Shown: positions 43,260 through 52,720, counted from the stretch's first letter. The stretch is DNA of 64,000 bases from an uncultured Butyricicoccus sp. (GCA_944384655.1 CALWUF010000057.1:19842-83841); one strand, 5' to 3'. Translations and numbers: made by a program. The notes: generated by a model from the sequence alone, not told the origin.

Positions 43260-44558
43260 TCATCTTTTCTTTCTTCTCTGTCGCCTACGTATGCGACGGT
43301 ACAGACCGAGAAAGAACAGCAATATGATAATCAGCACCACTGCACCGATGGCAACCGCAACAGTGGTCACGATGCGATAAATCAGACCAGACATGCCACT
43401 GCGCGTATCCGCACTGTTCTGTTCTCTGCCCGCGGAACTGATGTCCTCAGCATTCAACGTCACCGGCATACGCAGCAACGGCTGTGTACCGTCCATATTG
43501 GTCACAGCCGTGTACGCTTTCCGGCTGTCTTCCGCAACCATGACGGCGAGTTGTCCGCCTGTCTGTGTGACTTCACAGGTATACGTCAAATCTTCCGCAT
43601 CCATGCCCACTGGCAGACGCAATGTAAACGCCTTCAACTCCCCTGTATCCAGCGTACAGCCCGCTTTTTTCGCAGCCTTTTTTGCAGCCTTTTTATACTC
43701 ATCTACCGGCACGGTCAGTTTCTGATATGCCTGCTCCCCATAGTTGAGCAAGGCGGTTGTATCAGTAAAAATCCCGCTCTTGATCGGACACCCCAACACG
43801 CTCACGATCAGGTTTGCCTGTTCTGACTTGCTGCATGCGACAAAAGTATTGTGCGCCCTGGTCGTCCATCCGGTTTTCGCCGCATAAACACGCGCATCAT
43901 ATGTGGGATCTTCTTTCTTTATCATATCAACCTTTGTCCAGACCTGCCATCCTGTGGAAATCACATTGTCGGACGGCAGTTCATAGTACACCCTGCCAGA
44001 ATATTTTGCAAATTCCTCATACTGATTGGCCGCATACGTAATACGCGCCATATCTTCCGCACTGGAATAATGCCCATCGGCATCCAACCCATTTGGATTG
44101 GCAAACTGTGTGTGTGTACAGCCCAATTCTTTCGCCTTTGCATTCATTCTGTCCACAAACGTTTGTACATCGCCGTCAATATAACAAGCTAAAATATTCG
44201 CCGCGTCATTGGCCGAATACACCATCATACAGTACATCAGTGTATCCACGGTCAACTGCTCGCCCGGTTCAAAGCCAACCCGTGTGGAATCGGGATCGAC
44301 AGAATTGACGGCCTCTGCTGTCGCCACTGTCGATGCATTCAAATCACCGTTTTCCATAACCAACAGCGCAGTCATGGTCTTCGTAATGGATGCCATCGGA
44401 CGCTCCGTCTGTGCATCCAATTCATACAGAATCTGTCCGGTTTCCGCATCCATCAGACATGCAGACGGAGATTCCAATTGAGGAGATGCTGCCAACGCAC
44501 CCATATTCCCAAACCATACGAAAGCGGCTAGCAGACACACGATGATTTTTTTACCCAT
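43260..44558 (-). CDS. D-alanyl-D-alanine carboxypeptidase (penicillin-binding protein)
   Basis: 432 residues, serine-type D,D-carboxypeptidase trimming peptidoglycan pentapeptides outside the membrane. Signal peptide at 1-~24 (VCLLAAFVWFGNMGALAAS); catalytic S57-x2-K60 in ASITKTM; SAN at 115-117; KTG at 228-230. A PBP5-like C-terminal domain (~290-370) is followed by a membrane helix (~393-418) and an Arg/Lys-rich tail, so the protein is anchored at both processing and C-terminal ends. Family of DacF/DacB, some of which work in the spore cortex. GGTGGG lies upstream of the ATG. Confidence 0.93.
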   Translation of the reverse strand: MGKKIIVCLLAAFVWFGNMGALAASPQLESPSACLMDAETGQILYELDAQTERPMASITKTMTALLVMENGDLNASTVATAEAVNSVDPDSTRVGFEPGEQLTVDTLMYCMMVYSANDAANILACYIDGDVQTFVDRMNAKAKELGCTHTQFANPNGLDADGHYSSAEDMARITYAANQYEEFAKYSGRVYYELPSDNVISTGWQVWTKVDMIKKEDPTYDARVYAAKTGWTTRAHNTFVACSKSEQANLIVSVLGCPIKSGIFTDTTALLNYGEQAYQKLTVPVDEYKKAAKKAAKKAGCTLDTGELKAFTLRLPVGMDAEDLTYTCEVTQTGGQLAVMVAEDSRKAYTAVTNMDGTQPLLRMPVTLNAEDISSAGREQNSADTRSGMSGLIYRIVTTVAVAIGAVVLIIILLFFLGLYRRIRRRQRRKKR

Positions 44559-44703
44559 GGATTATTTTCCCACCTTACTTCTCGTTTTGTACTCTTTTTC
44601 CATACATTTGAAAAGCATACATTTTTACTATACACGATTCGACCCCAAATAACAACCTTAACGGTTGATTTTACCGACTTTTTTGCTAACAGGAGGCTTT
44701 TTT

Positions 44704-44970
44704 ATGTTCTATTTCTGGCTGATTGCCGTCAATGTGGCGGGCATCGTGGCAACAGTCCATGACAAATCCGCCGCCCGCCGCGGCGCATGGCGCGTATCAG
44801 AACGCACATTATTTATCCTGTGCATCCTCGGCGCATGTCCCGGCATATATCTAACCATGCGCATCATCCATCACAAAACCCGTCACAAACGGTTCATGCT
44901 CGGCATTCCACTCATTTTCATTGTACAATGTGCAATCGCAGGCTTTTTCTGGCATTCCATCACTTTATAG
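44704..44970 (+). CDS. DUF1294 small membrane protein
   Basis: 88 residues with three hydrophobic stretches and the family pattern: DKSAARRGAWRVSERTLFILCILGACPGIYLTMRIIHHKTRHKRF in two halves, i.e. D-K-x-A, R-x-x-E, GG-type PG and H-K-T-x-H-K. Function unknown. AGGAGG precedes the ATG at 44704. It lies before the CDF transporter gene with a structured repeat between them. Confidence 0.82.
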   Translation: MFYFWLIAVNVAGIVATVHDKSAARRGAWRVSERTLFILCILGACPGIYLTMRIIHHKTRHKRFMLGIPLIFIVQCAIAGFFWHSITL

Positions 44971-45037
44971 TTATGCTGCGTATCCCTTTGGAAGAAAGGC
45001 ACCGTTCTCGCCGAGCCGACGTCCAGCGGGCGGCAAC

Positions 45038-45128
45038 TGCCGGACCTTCCGTCCGGCATGTTCGCCATGCGCGGGAGCGCATCGGACATTTCTTTTGCCC
45101 CGCTTTTCTTTCTGTAAAGAAAAGCGGG
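45038..45128 (+). repeat. Structured intergenic repeat, copy B
   Basis: Hairpin TGCCGGAC/GTCCGGCA (45038-45058), then GCGCGGGAGCGCATCGGA, a TTTCTTTTG tract and a 13-base perfect hairpin CCCGCTTTTCTTT (45099-45111)/AAAGAAAAGCGGG (45116-45128). Same order and near-identical joints as copy A at 26702-26798. Its last arm runs into GGAAGGAGG, the ribosome site of the next gene. Confidence 0.7.
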
Positions 45129-45143
45129 AAGGAGGTTTGTGTT

Positions 45144-46301
45144 TTGACCAATTTACTCATTCATCTGTTTATCCCCGGTACGGAATGCGCTTCGGAACAG
45201 ACCATTCGACTGCGTTACGGTCAGCTCGCAGGTATTGTCGGCATCGCTGCCAATATACTGCTATGTCTTGTCAAGCTATTGGCAGGTATCGTGACGCACA
45301 GCATTTCTGTCATGGCTGACGCTGTCAACAATCTGACAGACGCGTTGTCTTCCGTTATCTCGCTCATCAGTTTTCATCTGTCCGGCAAAGAACCTGACCG
45401 AAACCATCCGTTCGGTTACGGTCGCACAGAATATATTGCCGGTTTATTTGTCTCCATGCTCATTATCTTCGTCGGCTTCCAATTCATCAAAAGCTCGGTG
45501 GAACGTATCCTGCACCCATCTGAAGTCCTGTTCTCCTGGAACAGTATCCTTTTGCTCGGTGTATCCATGCTTGTCAAACTGTGGCTCGGTCTGTTCAACC
45601 GCCGTATCGGCAAAGAAATCCATTCCCCTGTGCTGATGGCAGCCATGCAGGACAGCTTGAATGACGTGATCACAACTGGCGTTGTCTTATTGGGTATGAT
45701 TGCGTCCCGGTTTACCACACTGCCAGTGGACGGCTATGTCGGCATCGCCGTCGCCGCATTCATTTTGTATGCGGGCTACGGCTTGGCAAAAGACGCACTT
45801 TCTCCTCTCATCGGCGAAAAAGCCGATCCTGCTCTGGTAGAGGAAATTCAGGCGCTTGTCACATCTTATGATGGCGTGCTCGGCGTTCATGACCTCATTG
45901 TCCATAATTACGGCGCAGGGCACTGGTTTGCATCCGTACACGCGGAAGTGCCGTCCGACGGCGACATGATCGCCATCCATGAAACCATTGACGCCATCGA
46001 ACATCAGGCTCTCAAATCGTTGAATATCTTCCTCGTCATCCATATGGATCCGATTGAAATCAACAACGAACGCGTACAGACTGTTCGCCGCCAGACAGAA
46101 CAGATCCTGCATGACATCGATCCCACACTGACCATGCATGATTTCCGCATGGTTGACGGTGAAAATCAAATCAACCTCATTTTTGATGTCGTCATTGACC
46201 ATCATTTTATACCGGAAGAACTGCGCACGCGCATTCGCACGGAATTGCGCTCCATCGACCCGCGCTTCAATCCGGTGATTGTATTCGACCATACGATGTG
46301 A
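45144..46301 (+). CDS. Cation diffusion facilitator family transporter
   Basis: 385 residues. A CDF metal/proton antiporter with about six membrane helices in residues 20-210 and a cytoplasmic ferredoxin-like C-terminal domain. The metal site is visible in HSISVMADAVNNLTDALSS (His52, Asp59, Asp66 region) and in MQDSLNDVITT of helix 5. Probably exports Zn2+, Mn2+ or Fe2+. The C-terminus is extended by a second acidic/His-containing unit (FRMVDGENQINLIFDVVIDHHF). The start is TTG at 45144, 8 bases after GGAGG; no ATG fits. pyrC follows after 56 bases, probably on the same transcript. Confidence 0.88.
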   Translation: MTNLLIHLFIPGTECASEQTIRLRYGQLAGIVGIAANILLCLVKLLAGIVTHSISVMADAVNNLTDALSSVISLISFHLSGKEPDRNHPFGYGRTEYIAGLFVSMLIIFVGFQFIKSSVERILHPSEVLFSWNSILLLGVSMLVKLWLGLFNRRIGKEIHSPVLMAAMQDSLNDVITTGVVLLGMIASRFTTLPVDGYVGIAVAAFILYAGYGLAKDALSPLIGEKADPALVEEIQALVTSYDGVLGVHDLIVHNYGAGHWFASVHAEVPSDGDMIAIHETIDAIEHQALKSLNIFLVIHMDPIEINNERVQTVRRQTEQILHDIDPTLTMHDFRMVDGENQINLIFDVVIDHHFIPEELRTRIRTELRSIDPRFNPVIVFDHTM

Positions 46302-46357
46302 TTTTGTACTATAATAAAAACACAAAAACAACGACTTATAAAAAAGGAGGATTTGCC

Positions 46358-47626
46358 ATGCTGCTCATTCAAAACGGCACCTTACTCGACCCGTATACCA
46401 ACACCAATACCCCAGCAGATATCCTGATCGATAACAACGGCATCATTGACCGCATTGCACCGCATATCGACGTATGTGATGGTCTCCCTGTCATTGACGC
46501 ATCCGGTTGTACCGTATCGCCCGGACTGGTCGATGTCCATGTCCATTTCCGCGATCCCGGTCAGACCGAAAAAGAAGACATCCACACCGGCGCTGCCGCG
46601 GCCGCCGCAGGCGGCTATACCACAGTCATATGCATGGCAAATACACGCCCGGTATGTGACAACCTGTCCACCCTGGACTATATCCAGCATAAAGCATCCA
46701 AAGAACCCATCCATATCCTGCAAGCCTGTGCGATCACACACGAGCTGAAGGGGAAAGAATTGACAGACTTTGAAGCACTTCATTCGGCGGGCGCTCCCGG
46801 CTTCACCGACGATGGCATCAATCTGACCAATGGCATGCTGTGCCTGGAAGCAATGAAACGCGCAAAGGCGCTTGGCGTACCATTGTCCTTTCATGAAGAA
46901 GATCCCGCCTTTGTGCTGTCGCCCGGCGTCAACTATGGCAGCGAAGCCGCAAAGAAATTTGACGTTCTGGGCGCAATGCCGATGTCTGAAGAAGCTATGA
47001 TTGCCCGTGACATCGAACTCGCCTTACAAACCGGCGCACGCGTTGCATTTCAACATGTCAGTTCCGGTCGTTCCGTCGCACTCATCCGTGAAGGCAAAGC
47101 GCGCGGTGCAGACATCCATGCGGAAGCTACGCCGCATCATCTGGGCATGACAGAAGACGACGTCCTCACATTCGGCGTCAATGCCCGCATGAACCCACCG
47201 CTGCGCACGGAGGAGGATCGGCAGGCGTTGATTGCCGGACTTGCAGACGGCACGATTGATATGATTGCCACTGACCATGCACCACACACCGCAGAACAGA
47301 AAAACCGCCCATTTGCACAGTCGATGTCAGGCATCACCGGTCTGGAAACTGCATTCTCTGTCTGCAACTCCGCACTCGTACAGACCGGTCGTATCACGCC
47401 GATGCAGCTCATCCGTGCAATGAGTCAAAATCCAGCCGAGTTCTATGGTCTGACCGGCAAAGCTGTCACAGAGGGCAATCGGGCTGAATTGATGATTGCC
47501 GATTGGAATGCTGAAACCGTTTATACCGAATACAAATCAAAATCGAACAATACGCCGTTCACCGGTCTTCGGCTATGCGGCAAGGTTCGCGGAATTATCT
47601 GCGGTACTTACTGTACTGTCGAATAA
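46358..47626 (+). CDS. pyrC: Dihydroorotase (type I)
   Basis: Cyclises carbamoyl-aspartate to dihydroorotate in pyrimidine synthesis. 422 residues, amidohydrolase fold: zinc ligands in DVHVHFRDPG (His61, His63), HHLG with a second His, and ATDHAPHT near residue 305 for the catalytic Asp; GFTDDG and NARMNPPLR complete the site. AAGGAGG precedes the ATG at 46358. No other pyr gene is adjacent; it follows a cation transporter gene, an unusual neighbour. A terminator lies 14 bases past the stop. Confidence 0.95.
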   Translation: MLLIQNGTLLDPYTNTNTPADILIDNNGIIDRIAPHIDVCDGLPVIDASGCTVSPGLVDVHVHFRDPGQTEKEDIHTGAAAAAAGGYTTVICMANTRPVCDNLSTLDYIQHKASKEPIHILQACAITHELKGKELTDFEALHSAGAPGFTDDGINLTNGMLCLEAMKRAKALGVPLSFHEEDPAFVLSPGVNYGSEAAKKFDVLGAMPMSEEAMIARDIELALQTGARVAFQHVSSGRSVALIREGKARGADIHAEATPHHLGMTEDDVLTFGVNARMNPPLRTEEDRQALIAGLADGTIDMIATDHAPHTAEQKNRPFAQSMSGITGLETAFSVCNSALVQTGRITPMQLIRAMSQNPAEFYGLTGKAVTEGNRAELMIADWNAETVYTEYKSKSNNTPFTGLRLCGKVRGIICGTYCTVE

Positions 47627-47639
47627 CATCATTGATCTG

Positions 47640-47677
47640 CAAAAGCGCTTCCCAGTATGAGAAGCGCTTTTGTTTTG
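47640..47677 (+). terminator. Terminator of pyrC
   Basis: Perfect stem AAAAGCGCTTC and GAAGCGCTTTT around a short loop (47641-47671), followed by TGTTTTG. Confidence 0.88.
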
Positions 47678-47823
47678 TCCCCAAAGTGCATCCATTCTTT
47701 TATTTTTCCAACTCTACATGTCATTTTTGCGATTTTATTGCTCGATTTTGCTGTGTGATTTTTTTCACATTTATGCATTTATCTATAAATCAAATTCGCG
47801 CAACTATGTGACAACCTCAAACA

Positions 47824-47852
47824 TTGTCCCTCCCCTTTGCCATTGATATAAT
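47824..47852 (+). promoter_or_regulatory. Promoter of the symporter gene, with ~130-base leader
   Basis: TTGTCC (47824-47829), 17-base spacer, TATAAT (47847-47852). The leader has AGGAGG (47862-47867), then ATGCGTTAA at 47880-47888, a GATAG/CTATC hairpin (47891-47907) and a seven-T tract near 47930, before the true ribosome site GGAAGAG. The rest of the 47627-47989 gap is AT-rich. Confidence 0.55.
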
Positions 47853-47989
47853 ACAGGTGCAAGGAGGAGAGAGCCGGAGATGCGTTAAGATAGCATAAAT
47901 CTATCGTTCATAGTTTTATTGCATTTTTTTGCGTTATCTCAACAGAAAAAGAACACAAAAAGGGATAAGAAAGGAAGAGTGAGAATTTT

Positions 47990-49648
47990 ATGCTTTGGAC
48001 GTTAATCACATTTATCGGCTTTACTATTCTGGTTGCCGTCATTTCTTACCTGAAAACTTCGGGTGATGATCAGACAACCGCTGACGGCTATTTTTTGGCA
48101 GGGCGCGGTCTTCCAGGCTTTGTAATTGCAGGATCTTTGCTGTTGACCAACCTGTCCGCAGAACAGCTCGTTGGTACAAACGGTCAGACTTGGCTGGTAG
48201 GCATGAGTCCGATGGCGTTTGAAATTGTGGCTGCTCCGTGCTGCATCATCCTCGCACTGTACGCGGCACCGCGCTACCTCAAAAGCGGCATCACAACCAT
48301 CCCGCAGTTAATCGGTTTGCGTTTTGACCGCAGCACAAAGCTTTGGTTCAGCATCGCATACATTATTCTGTATCTGGTTGTACAGATCCCGGTTATTCTA
48401 TATTCAGGTTCCCTTGTATTTGAAAATATCTTTGGTGTTTCCTCGCTGTTTGGCATCACCAAATTCCAGTCTGTTGTCATTTTGTGTATTCTCATCAGCA
48501 TCGTCGGTTCCATTTATGCAATTTTTGGCGGTCTGAAAGCAGTTGCCGTATCCGATACGGTCAATGGCGTTGGTCTTCTGATCGGCGGCTTTATGATCCC
48601 ATTCTTTGCACTCAATGCATTGGGACATGCAACCGGTTCTGATGGTTTCGCAATGATCGATGGTATGAAATACCTCATCGAAAACTATCCGGAAAAGCTG
48701 AACTCCATCGCTCCGGCAACTGCTTCCGCGCCCTCTGTGCCATGGCCAACCGTATTCACCGGTTTGCTGTTCCTCGGTCTTCAGTCGTGGTGCACCCATC
48801 AGTCATTCATCCAGCGTGTACTCGCCGCTGAAAACCTGAAAGAAGCGCAAAAAGGTGCATTGTACTGCGCATTCTTAAAGATCATCGGCTTTATGTACCT
48901 CGCTCTGCCAGGCGTGATTGCATTCGCATTGTTTGAGCTGCAAGGCGATCAGGTAACCATGATGGATGAAGCATACCCGCAACTGGTTACACAGGTCATC
49001 CCGGCTCCGCTCATGGGCTTCTTTGCCGCTGTTATGTTCGGCGCAATTCTCTCCTCGTTTAACTCCGTTTTGAATTCCGTTGACACCATGTTTACCATGG
49101 ACATCTACAAGGAATTTATCAACAAAGACGCTTCTGAAGATAAGCTCGTCAAGGTCGGCAAGAACATTGGTATTGTTTTCGCTATCTGCACAACAATTGT
49201 CGGTCCGCTCGTTTACTTCTTCCCGGCTGGTTTGAAAACCTTCCTCGACTCCTTTGTCATGTTGGTTGGTCTACCGGTTCTGTCGGCTGTCTTCGGCGGT
49301 TTCTTCTTTAAATATCTGCCAAAATATGCTGCAAAGCTCATCATGGTGCTACATATCATTGCATATGGTTCTTTCCTGCTGATCGCTCCGCATTATTCCA
49401 TCTTTGGCGGTCCGGATTCTGAAATCCATTATCTGTATGCCATCCTTGTTCTGTGGCCGCTTGAACTGCTCATCATGGGCATTATGAACCACTTCAACAA
49501 AAAGAAGGGCGTTACCGCCTGGGTGCAGGAAGACGTCAAGGCTGTCGATTTGACTCCATGGAAATATCGCTGGGCAGCTACTGCTTTCATCATTATCTGT
49601 GTCATCGCCGTATACGTAGCATTCTCTCCACTGGGTATCGGCGCATAA
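47990..49648 (+). CDS. Solute:sodium symporter family transporter (YidK-like)
   Basis: 552 residues with about 14 membrane helices. The start (FIGFTILVAVISYLKTSGDD), ADGYFLAGRGLPGFVIAGSLLLTNLSAEQLVG and YAIFGGLKAVAVSDTVNGVGLLIGG resemble E. coli YidK, of the SSS/SLC5 family of sodium-coupled sugar and organic-acid carriers. The unwound first helix and sodium-site Ser/Thr residues of helix 8 (SSFNSVLNSVDTMF) are conserved. Substrate unknown; a sugar or sialic-acid-like compound is plausible. Preceded by a long leader, ends at two terminators. Confidence 0.88.
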   Translation: MLWTLITFIGFTILVAVISYLKTSGDDQTTADGYFLAGRGLPGFVIAGSLLLTNLSAEQLVGTNGQTWLVGMSPMAFEIVAAPCCIILALYAAPRYLKSGITTIPQLIGLRFDRSTKLWFSIAYIILYLVVQIPVILYSGSLVFENIFGVSSLFGITKFQSVVILCILISIVGSIYAIFGGLKAVAVSDTVNGVGLLIGGFMIPFFALNALGHATGSDGFAMIDGMKYLIENYPEKLNSIAPATASAPSVPWPTVFTGLLFLGLQSWCTHQSFIQRVLAAENLKEAQKGALYCAFLKIIGFMYLALPGVIAFALFELQGDQVTMMDEAYPQLVTQVIPAPLMGFFAAVMFGAILSSFNSVLNSVDTMFTMDIYKEFINKDASEDKLVKVGKNIGIVFAICTTIVGPLVYFFPAGLKTFLDSFVMLVGLPVLSAVFGGFFFKYLPKYAAKLIMVLHIIAYGSFLLIAPHYSIFGGPDSEIHYLYAILVLWPLELLIMGIMNHFNKKKGVTAWVQEDVKAVDLTPWKYRWAATAFIIICVIAVYVAFSPLGIGA

Positions 49649-49723
49649 TCAGATAATCTCCATATAAATCCGAACGAAGCCGCCAGAAGGCGCTTCGCTC
49701 AACTCTCTCCCACAACACTCCAG

Positions 49724-49757
49724 AAACACCCGCCGGGTCAGGAACCGGCGGGTGTTT
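49724..49757 (+). terminator. Terminator of the symporter gene
   Basis: Perfect 13-base stem AAACACCCGCCGG (49724-49736) and CCGGCGGGTGTTT (49745-49757). A smaller CGAAGC/GCTTCG hairpin lies just upstream. Confidence 0.85.
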
Positions 49758-49794
49758 CACATGCAAAAAATCTCCAAAAACAATCTGAAAACAG

Positions 49795-49837
49795 AAAGCC
49801 GTACAGTGGACGCCCGATCCGACTGTACGGCTTTTTT
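49795..49837. terminator. Second, bidirectional terminator
   Basis: Perfect 13-base stem AAAGCCGTACAGT (49795-49807) and ACTGTACGGCTTT (49822-49834), T run to 49837. It probably ends rlmH transcripts from the other side as well. Confidence 0.88.
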
Positions 49838-49888
49838 CAGCTTTTATGGCGAGGGGGCGCTGCGCACACGCCGCCGCAAACGCGTATT

Positions 49889-50371
49889 TTATTTGTGATA
49901 CTTTCCGCCTGCGGCAATATTGAGCGCACGATATACCTGTTCCAAGACCATCACCCGCGCCAGATGATGCGGGAACGTCATCGGGGACATGGACAGCCGC
50001 AGCTGCGCCGTGCGTTTGAGCGCCTCGTCCAATCCACAGGAGCCGCCAATCAACACACTGATATGCGATATGCCTCCATTCATCCAGCCGCTCAATGTCT
50101 GAGCAAATTGTTCGCTGGACTGTCGTTCCCCCTCAATACACATCGCAATCACCGCACTGCCCTGTGGGATTTTCGCTCGAATGGAATCCGCTTCTTTTGC
50201 CAATGCCGCATCCATCTGCGCCTGTGACGGACGCTCCGTCAGCCGTTGTTCCGGCAGCTCAACGATCTCTGTTTTACAGTAACCCTTGAGCCGCTTCTCA
50301 TATTCCGCACATGCGTCACGGTAAAATGTTTCCTTGAGCTTACCCACACAAATCAGTCGAACAGAGAGCAT
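49889..50371 (-). CDS. rlmH: 23S rRNA (pseudouridine-1915 N3) methyltransferase
   Basis: 160 residues, full-length SPOUT methyltransferase: VRLICVGKLKETFYRDACAEYEKRL at the N-terminus, VIAMCIEGERQSSEQFA, the trefoil-knot SAM loop ISVLIGGSCGLDEAL and the C-terminal LSMSPMTFPHHLARVMVLEQVYRA with the catalytic His/Tyr region. It methylates the pseudouridine at position 1915 of helix 69 on assembled ribosomes. GGAGACC precedes the ATG. Its start overlaps the walJ stop by 19 bases, matching the walJ/yycJ-rlmH neighbourhood of many Firmicutes. Confidence 0.95.
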   Translation of the reverse strand: MLSVRLICVGKLKETFYRDACAEYEKRLKGYCKTEIVELPEQRLTERPSQAQMDAALAKEADSIRAKIPQGSAVIAMCIEGERQSSEQFAQTLSGWMNGGISHISVLIGGSCGLDEALKRTAQLRLSMSPMTFPHHLARVMVLEQVYRALNIAAGGKYHK

Positions 50372-51159
50372 ACGGTCTCCTCTCCTGCCGGCAGCACGAG
50401 CGGCTGTTCCATCGTACCGCGCGGCGCGACATATAATTCACATCCTGTGCCGTCCAGCACACGCTGTGTACAGCGCAGGGCAGTCAATGGATTGTTGTTT
50501 TTATCGCTCAAATGGGCGAGCACAACCCGTTTTGCACCTGCCTGTGCCAACGCCGCCGCACCGCGTGCACAGTCCTCATTGGACAGATGTCCATATTTGC
50601 CGCGGATGCGCTGCTTGAGGTACATGGGATATGGTCCGGTGCGCAGCATATCCACATCATGATTGGATTCCAATACAACGGTATCACAGCCCGAAATGGT
50701 ACTGCAAATGCTGTCCGGCAAAAAGCCGACATCTGTCACATAGCCAAGCTGATGCCCTCCGCCGTCAATACGATATGCCACAGGTTCCGCTGCATCGTGC
50801 GGGATGGGCATGGAACGCACCTGCAAGCCATCGACCTCAAACTGCTCCCCGCCCGCAAACGTGCGCAGATTTTTTCCCGCCTGCGGCAGCTTTTGCAGGA
50901 TGGCTGCCGCCGTACCAAACGTGGCATACACCGGAAGATCATATTTTTTTGTAAATGTCGCCAGCCCTTTGATATGATCGGTATGTTCATGGGTCAACAA
51001 GACAGCAGACAGATCTTCAATCTCCATGTCAATCTCATGCAATGCCTTGCCCAATGCCCGCACGGATACCCCCAAGTCGATGAGTACAGACGTATCTCCG
51101 GCCCGCCACACCGCACAGTTGCCAGAAGAACCGGATGCAACAGAATAATAAAAGCTCAT
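50353..51159 (-). CDS. walJ: MBL-fold metallohydrolase WalJ (YycJ)
   Basis: 268 residues with the metallo-beta-lactamase ligand motif THEHTDH (56-62), VLLTHEHTDHIKG, VLESNHDVDML and VVLAHLSDKNNNP; the N-terminus SVASGSSGNCAVW is typical of YycJ/WalJ. In Bacillus it is the last gene of the walRK operon; proposed to be a 5'-3' exonuclease-like DNA repair factor. The ATG at 51159 follows GAGGAG; the longer frame to 51225 runs into murA. Here it lies directly after murA and before rlmH. Confidence 0.92.
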   Translation of the reverse strand: MSFYYSVASGSSGNCAVWRAGDTSVLIDLGVSVRALGKALHEIDMEIEDLSAVLLTHEHTDHIKGLATFTKKYDLPVYATFGTAAAILQKLPQAGKNLRTFAGGEQFEVDGLQVRSMPIPHDAAEPVAYRIDGGGHQLGYVTDVGFLPDSICSTISGCDTVVLESNHDVDMLRTGPYPMYLKQRIRGKYGHLSNEDCARGAAALAQAGAKRVVLAHLSDKNNNPLTALRCTQRVLDGTGCELYVAPRGTMEQPLVLPAGEETVCSLFD

Positions 51160-51221
51160 GCGATCTCCTCGATAAAAAGGGGAACTGCATGCGCAGTTCC
51201 CTCTGGTTGACGCCTTCCCTA

Positions 51222-52490
51222 TCACGCATCGACACGTTCAATATCGCCGCCGATGCCGCGCAGCTTGCCGATCAGATCCTCATAACCGCGCTCAATATAG
51301 CCGATTTGCGAGACTGTCGTCGTGCCATGCGCCGCAAGACCTGCAATCACCATTGCCGCACCCGCACGCAGGTCATGTGCAAGTACATCTGCACCGTGCA
51401 GATCCGGTACGCCATCGATGACAGCCGTCTCCTTGAATACGTTGATGTGCGCGCCCATCTTCCCCATTTCCTCTGTATAACGGAAACGGTTTGGCCATAC
51501 ACCTTCTGTAATATGACTTGAACCGTCTGCCAGACACATAACTGCCGCCATCTGTGGCTGCATGTCGGTCGGGAATCCCGGATATGGTTGGGTCTTCAGG
51601 TTGGTATGGCGCAAAGGACCTGTGCGTCTGACACGGACAGAATCATCATACATATCAATTTTAACGCCCATATCTTCCAGCTTACTGCTGATACATTCCA
51701 GATGCTTCGGAATGACATTCCTGATGAGCACATCGCCGCCGCAGGCTGCAACCGCTGCCATATAGGTACCTGCTTCAATCTGATCGGGGATGATGGAATA
51801 TGTACCGCCATGCAGGCGCTCCACGCCATTGACGACGATTTTATCCGTACCAGCGCCCTTAATATCTGCGCCCATCTGATTGAGGAAGTTCGCCAAATCG
51901 ACAATATGCGGCTCTTTGGCGACATTTTCCATCACCGTCTGCCCCTTGGCAAAGACAGCCGCCAACATGACGTTCATCGTTGCGCCCACGGTGACAACAT
52001 CAAAATAAATATGATTTCCAATCAGACCTTCCGGCGCAATGGCGGAAATAAAGCCCTCGCTCTCCACACGGACAAAACTGTTGAGTTTTTCAAAGCCCTT
52101 GACATGCTGATCCACGGGACGGATTCCGCCAAAATTGCAGCCGCCCGGCATTGCCACACGGGCGCGGCCATACCGTCCCAGCTCCGCGCCGATGAAATAA
52201 TACGACGCGCGCAGTTTGGTCATATGTTCAAACGTTTCCTCACTGTCGAAGTTGATGCCATTGTTTTCCGTGCAAAAGGTGGTTGTATTGAGCTGTTTGA
52301 TCTTGACGCCCATCTTTTCCAGAATCTCAAATTGCAGCATGACATCTACAATATTCGGTACATTTTCAATGATGCACGGTCCATCGACCATCAGTGCAGC
52401 GGGGACGATTGCGACCGCTGCATTCTTTGCGCCACTGATGGTGACCTCGCCTTCCAGCGGGTGACCTCCGCGGATGATATATTTCTCCAA
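51222..52490 (-). CDS. murA: UDP-N-acetylglucosamine 1-carboxyvinyltransferase
   Basis: First committed step of peptidoglycan synthesis. 422 residues, EPSP-synthase-like fold: ISGAKNAAVAI at the start, the loop VAMPGGCNFGGIRPVDQHVKGFE with Cys118, the residue that fosfomycin alkylates, so the enzyme should be sensitive, and the C-terminal GYEDLIGKLRGIGGDI. The start codon is TTG at 52490, supported by AAGGAG nine bases upstream and by the family N-terminus. It stands between walI and walJ, an insertion relative to the Bacillus wal operon. Confidence 0.95.
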   Translation of the reverse strand: MEKYIIRGGHPLEGEVTISGAKNAAVAIVPAALMVDGPCIIENVPNIVDVMLQFEILEKMGVKIKQLNTTTFCTENNGINFDSEETFEHMTKLRASYYFIGAELGRYGRARVAMPGGCNFGGIRPVDQHVKGFEKLNSFVRVESEGFISAIAPEGLIGNHIYFDVVTVGATMNVMLAAVFAKGQTVMENVAKEPHIVDLANFLNQMGADIKGAGTDKIVVNGVERLHGGTYSIIPDQIEAGTYMAAVAACGGDVLIRNVIPKHLECISSKLEDMGVKIDMYDDSVRVRRTGPLRHTNLKTQPYPGFPTDMQPQMAAVMCLADGSSHITEGVWPNRFRYTEEMGKMGAHINVFKETAVIDGVPDLHGADVLAHDLRAGAAMVIAGLAAHGTTTVSQIGYIERGYEDLIGKLRGIGGDIERVDA

Positions 52491-52720
52491 CGAAACCTTC
52501 TCCTTAAATACAAATACACATCAGGTTGAACGGTTGTTTTACAGCACTTGTTGCTGCAAAACGGGTAAATCCATCCAATATACATGTTTATTATGTTATC
52601 ACAACTGTGCACAGAACGCAAACGATTTTTTATCACCTACAGATTTTTGCCCTTGCCGCTATTTTTTCACACCCGGACAAATGTGATTTTGTACGGATGC
52701 ACAAACTTTCGCACGCCGGT

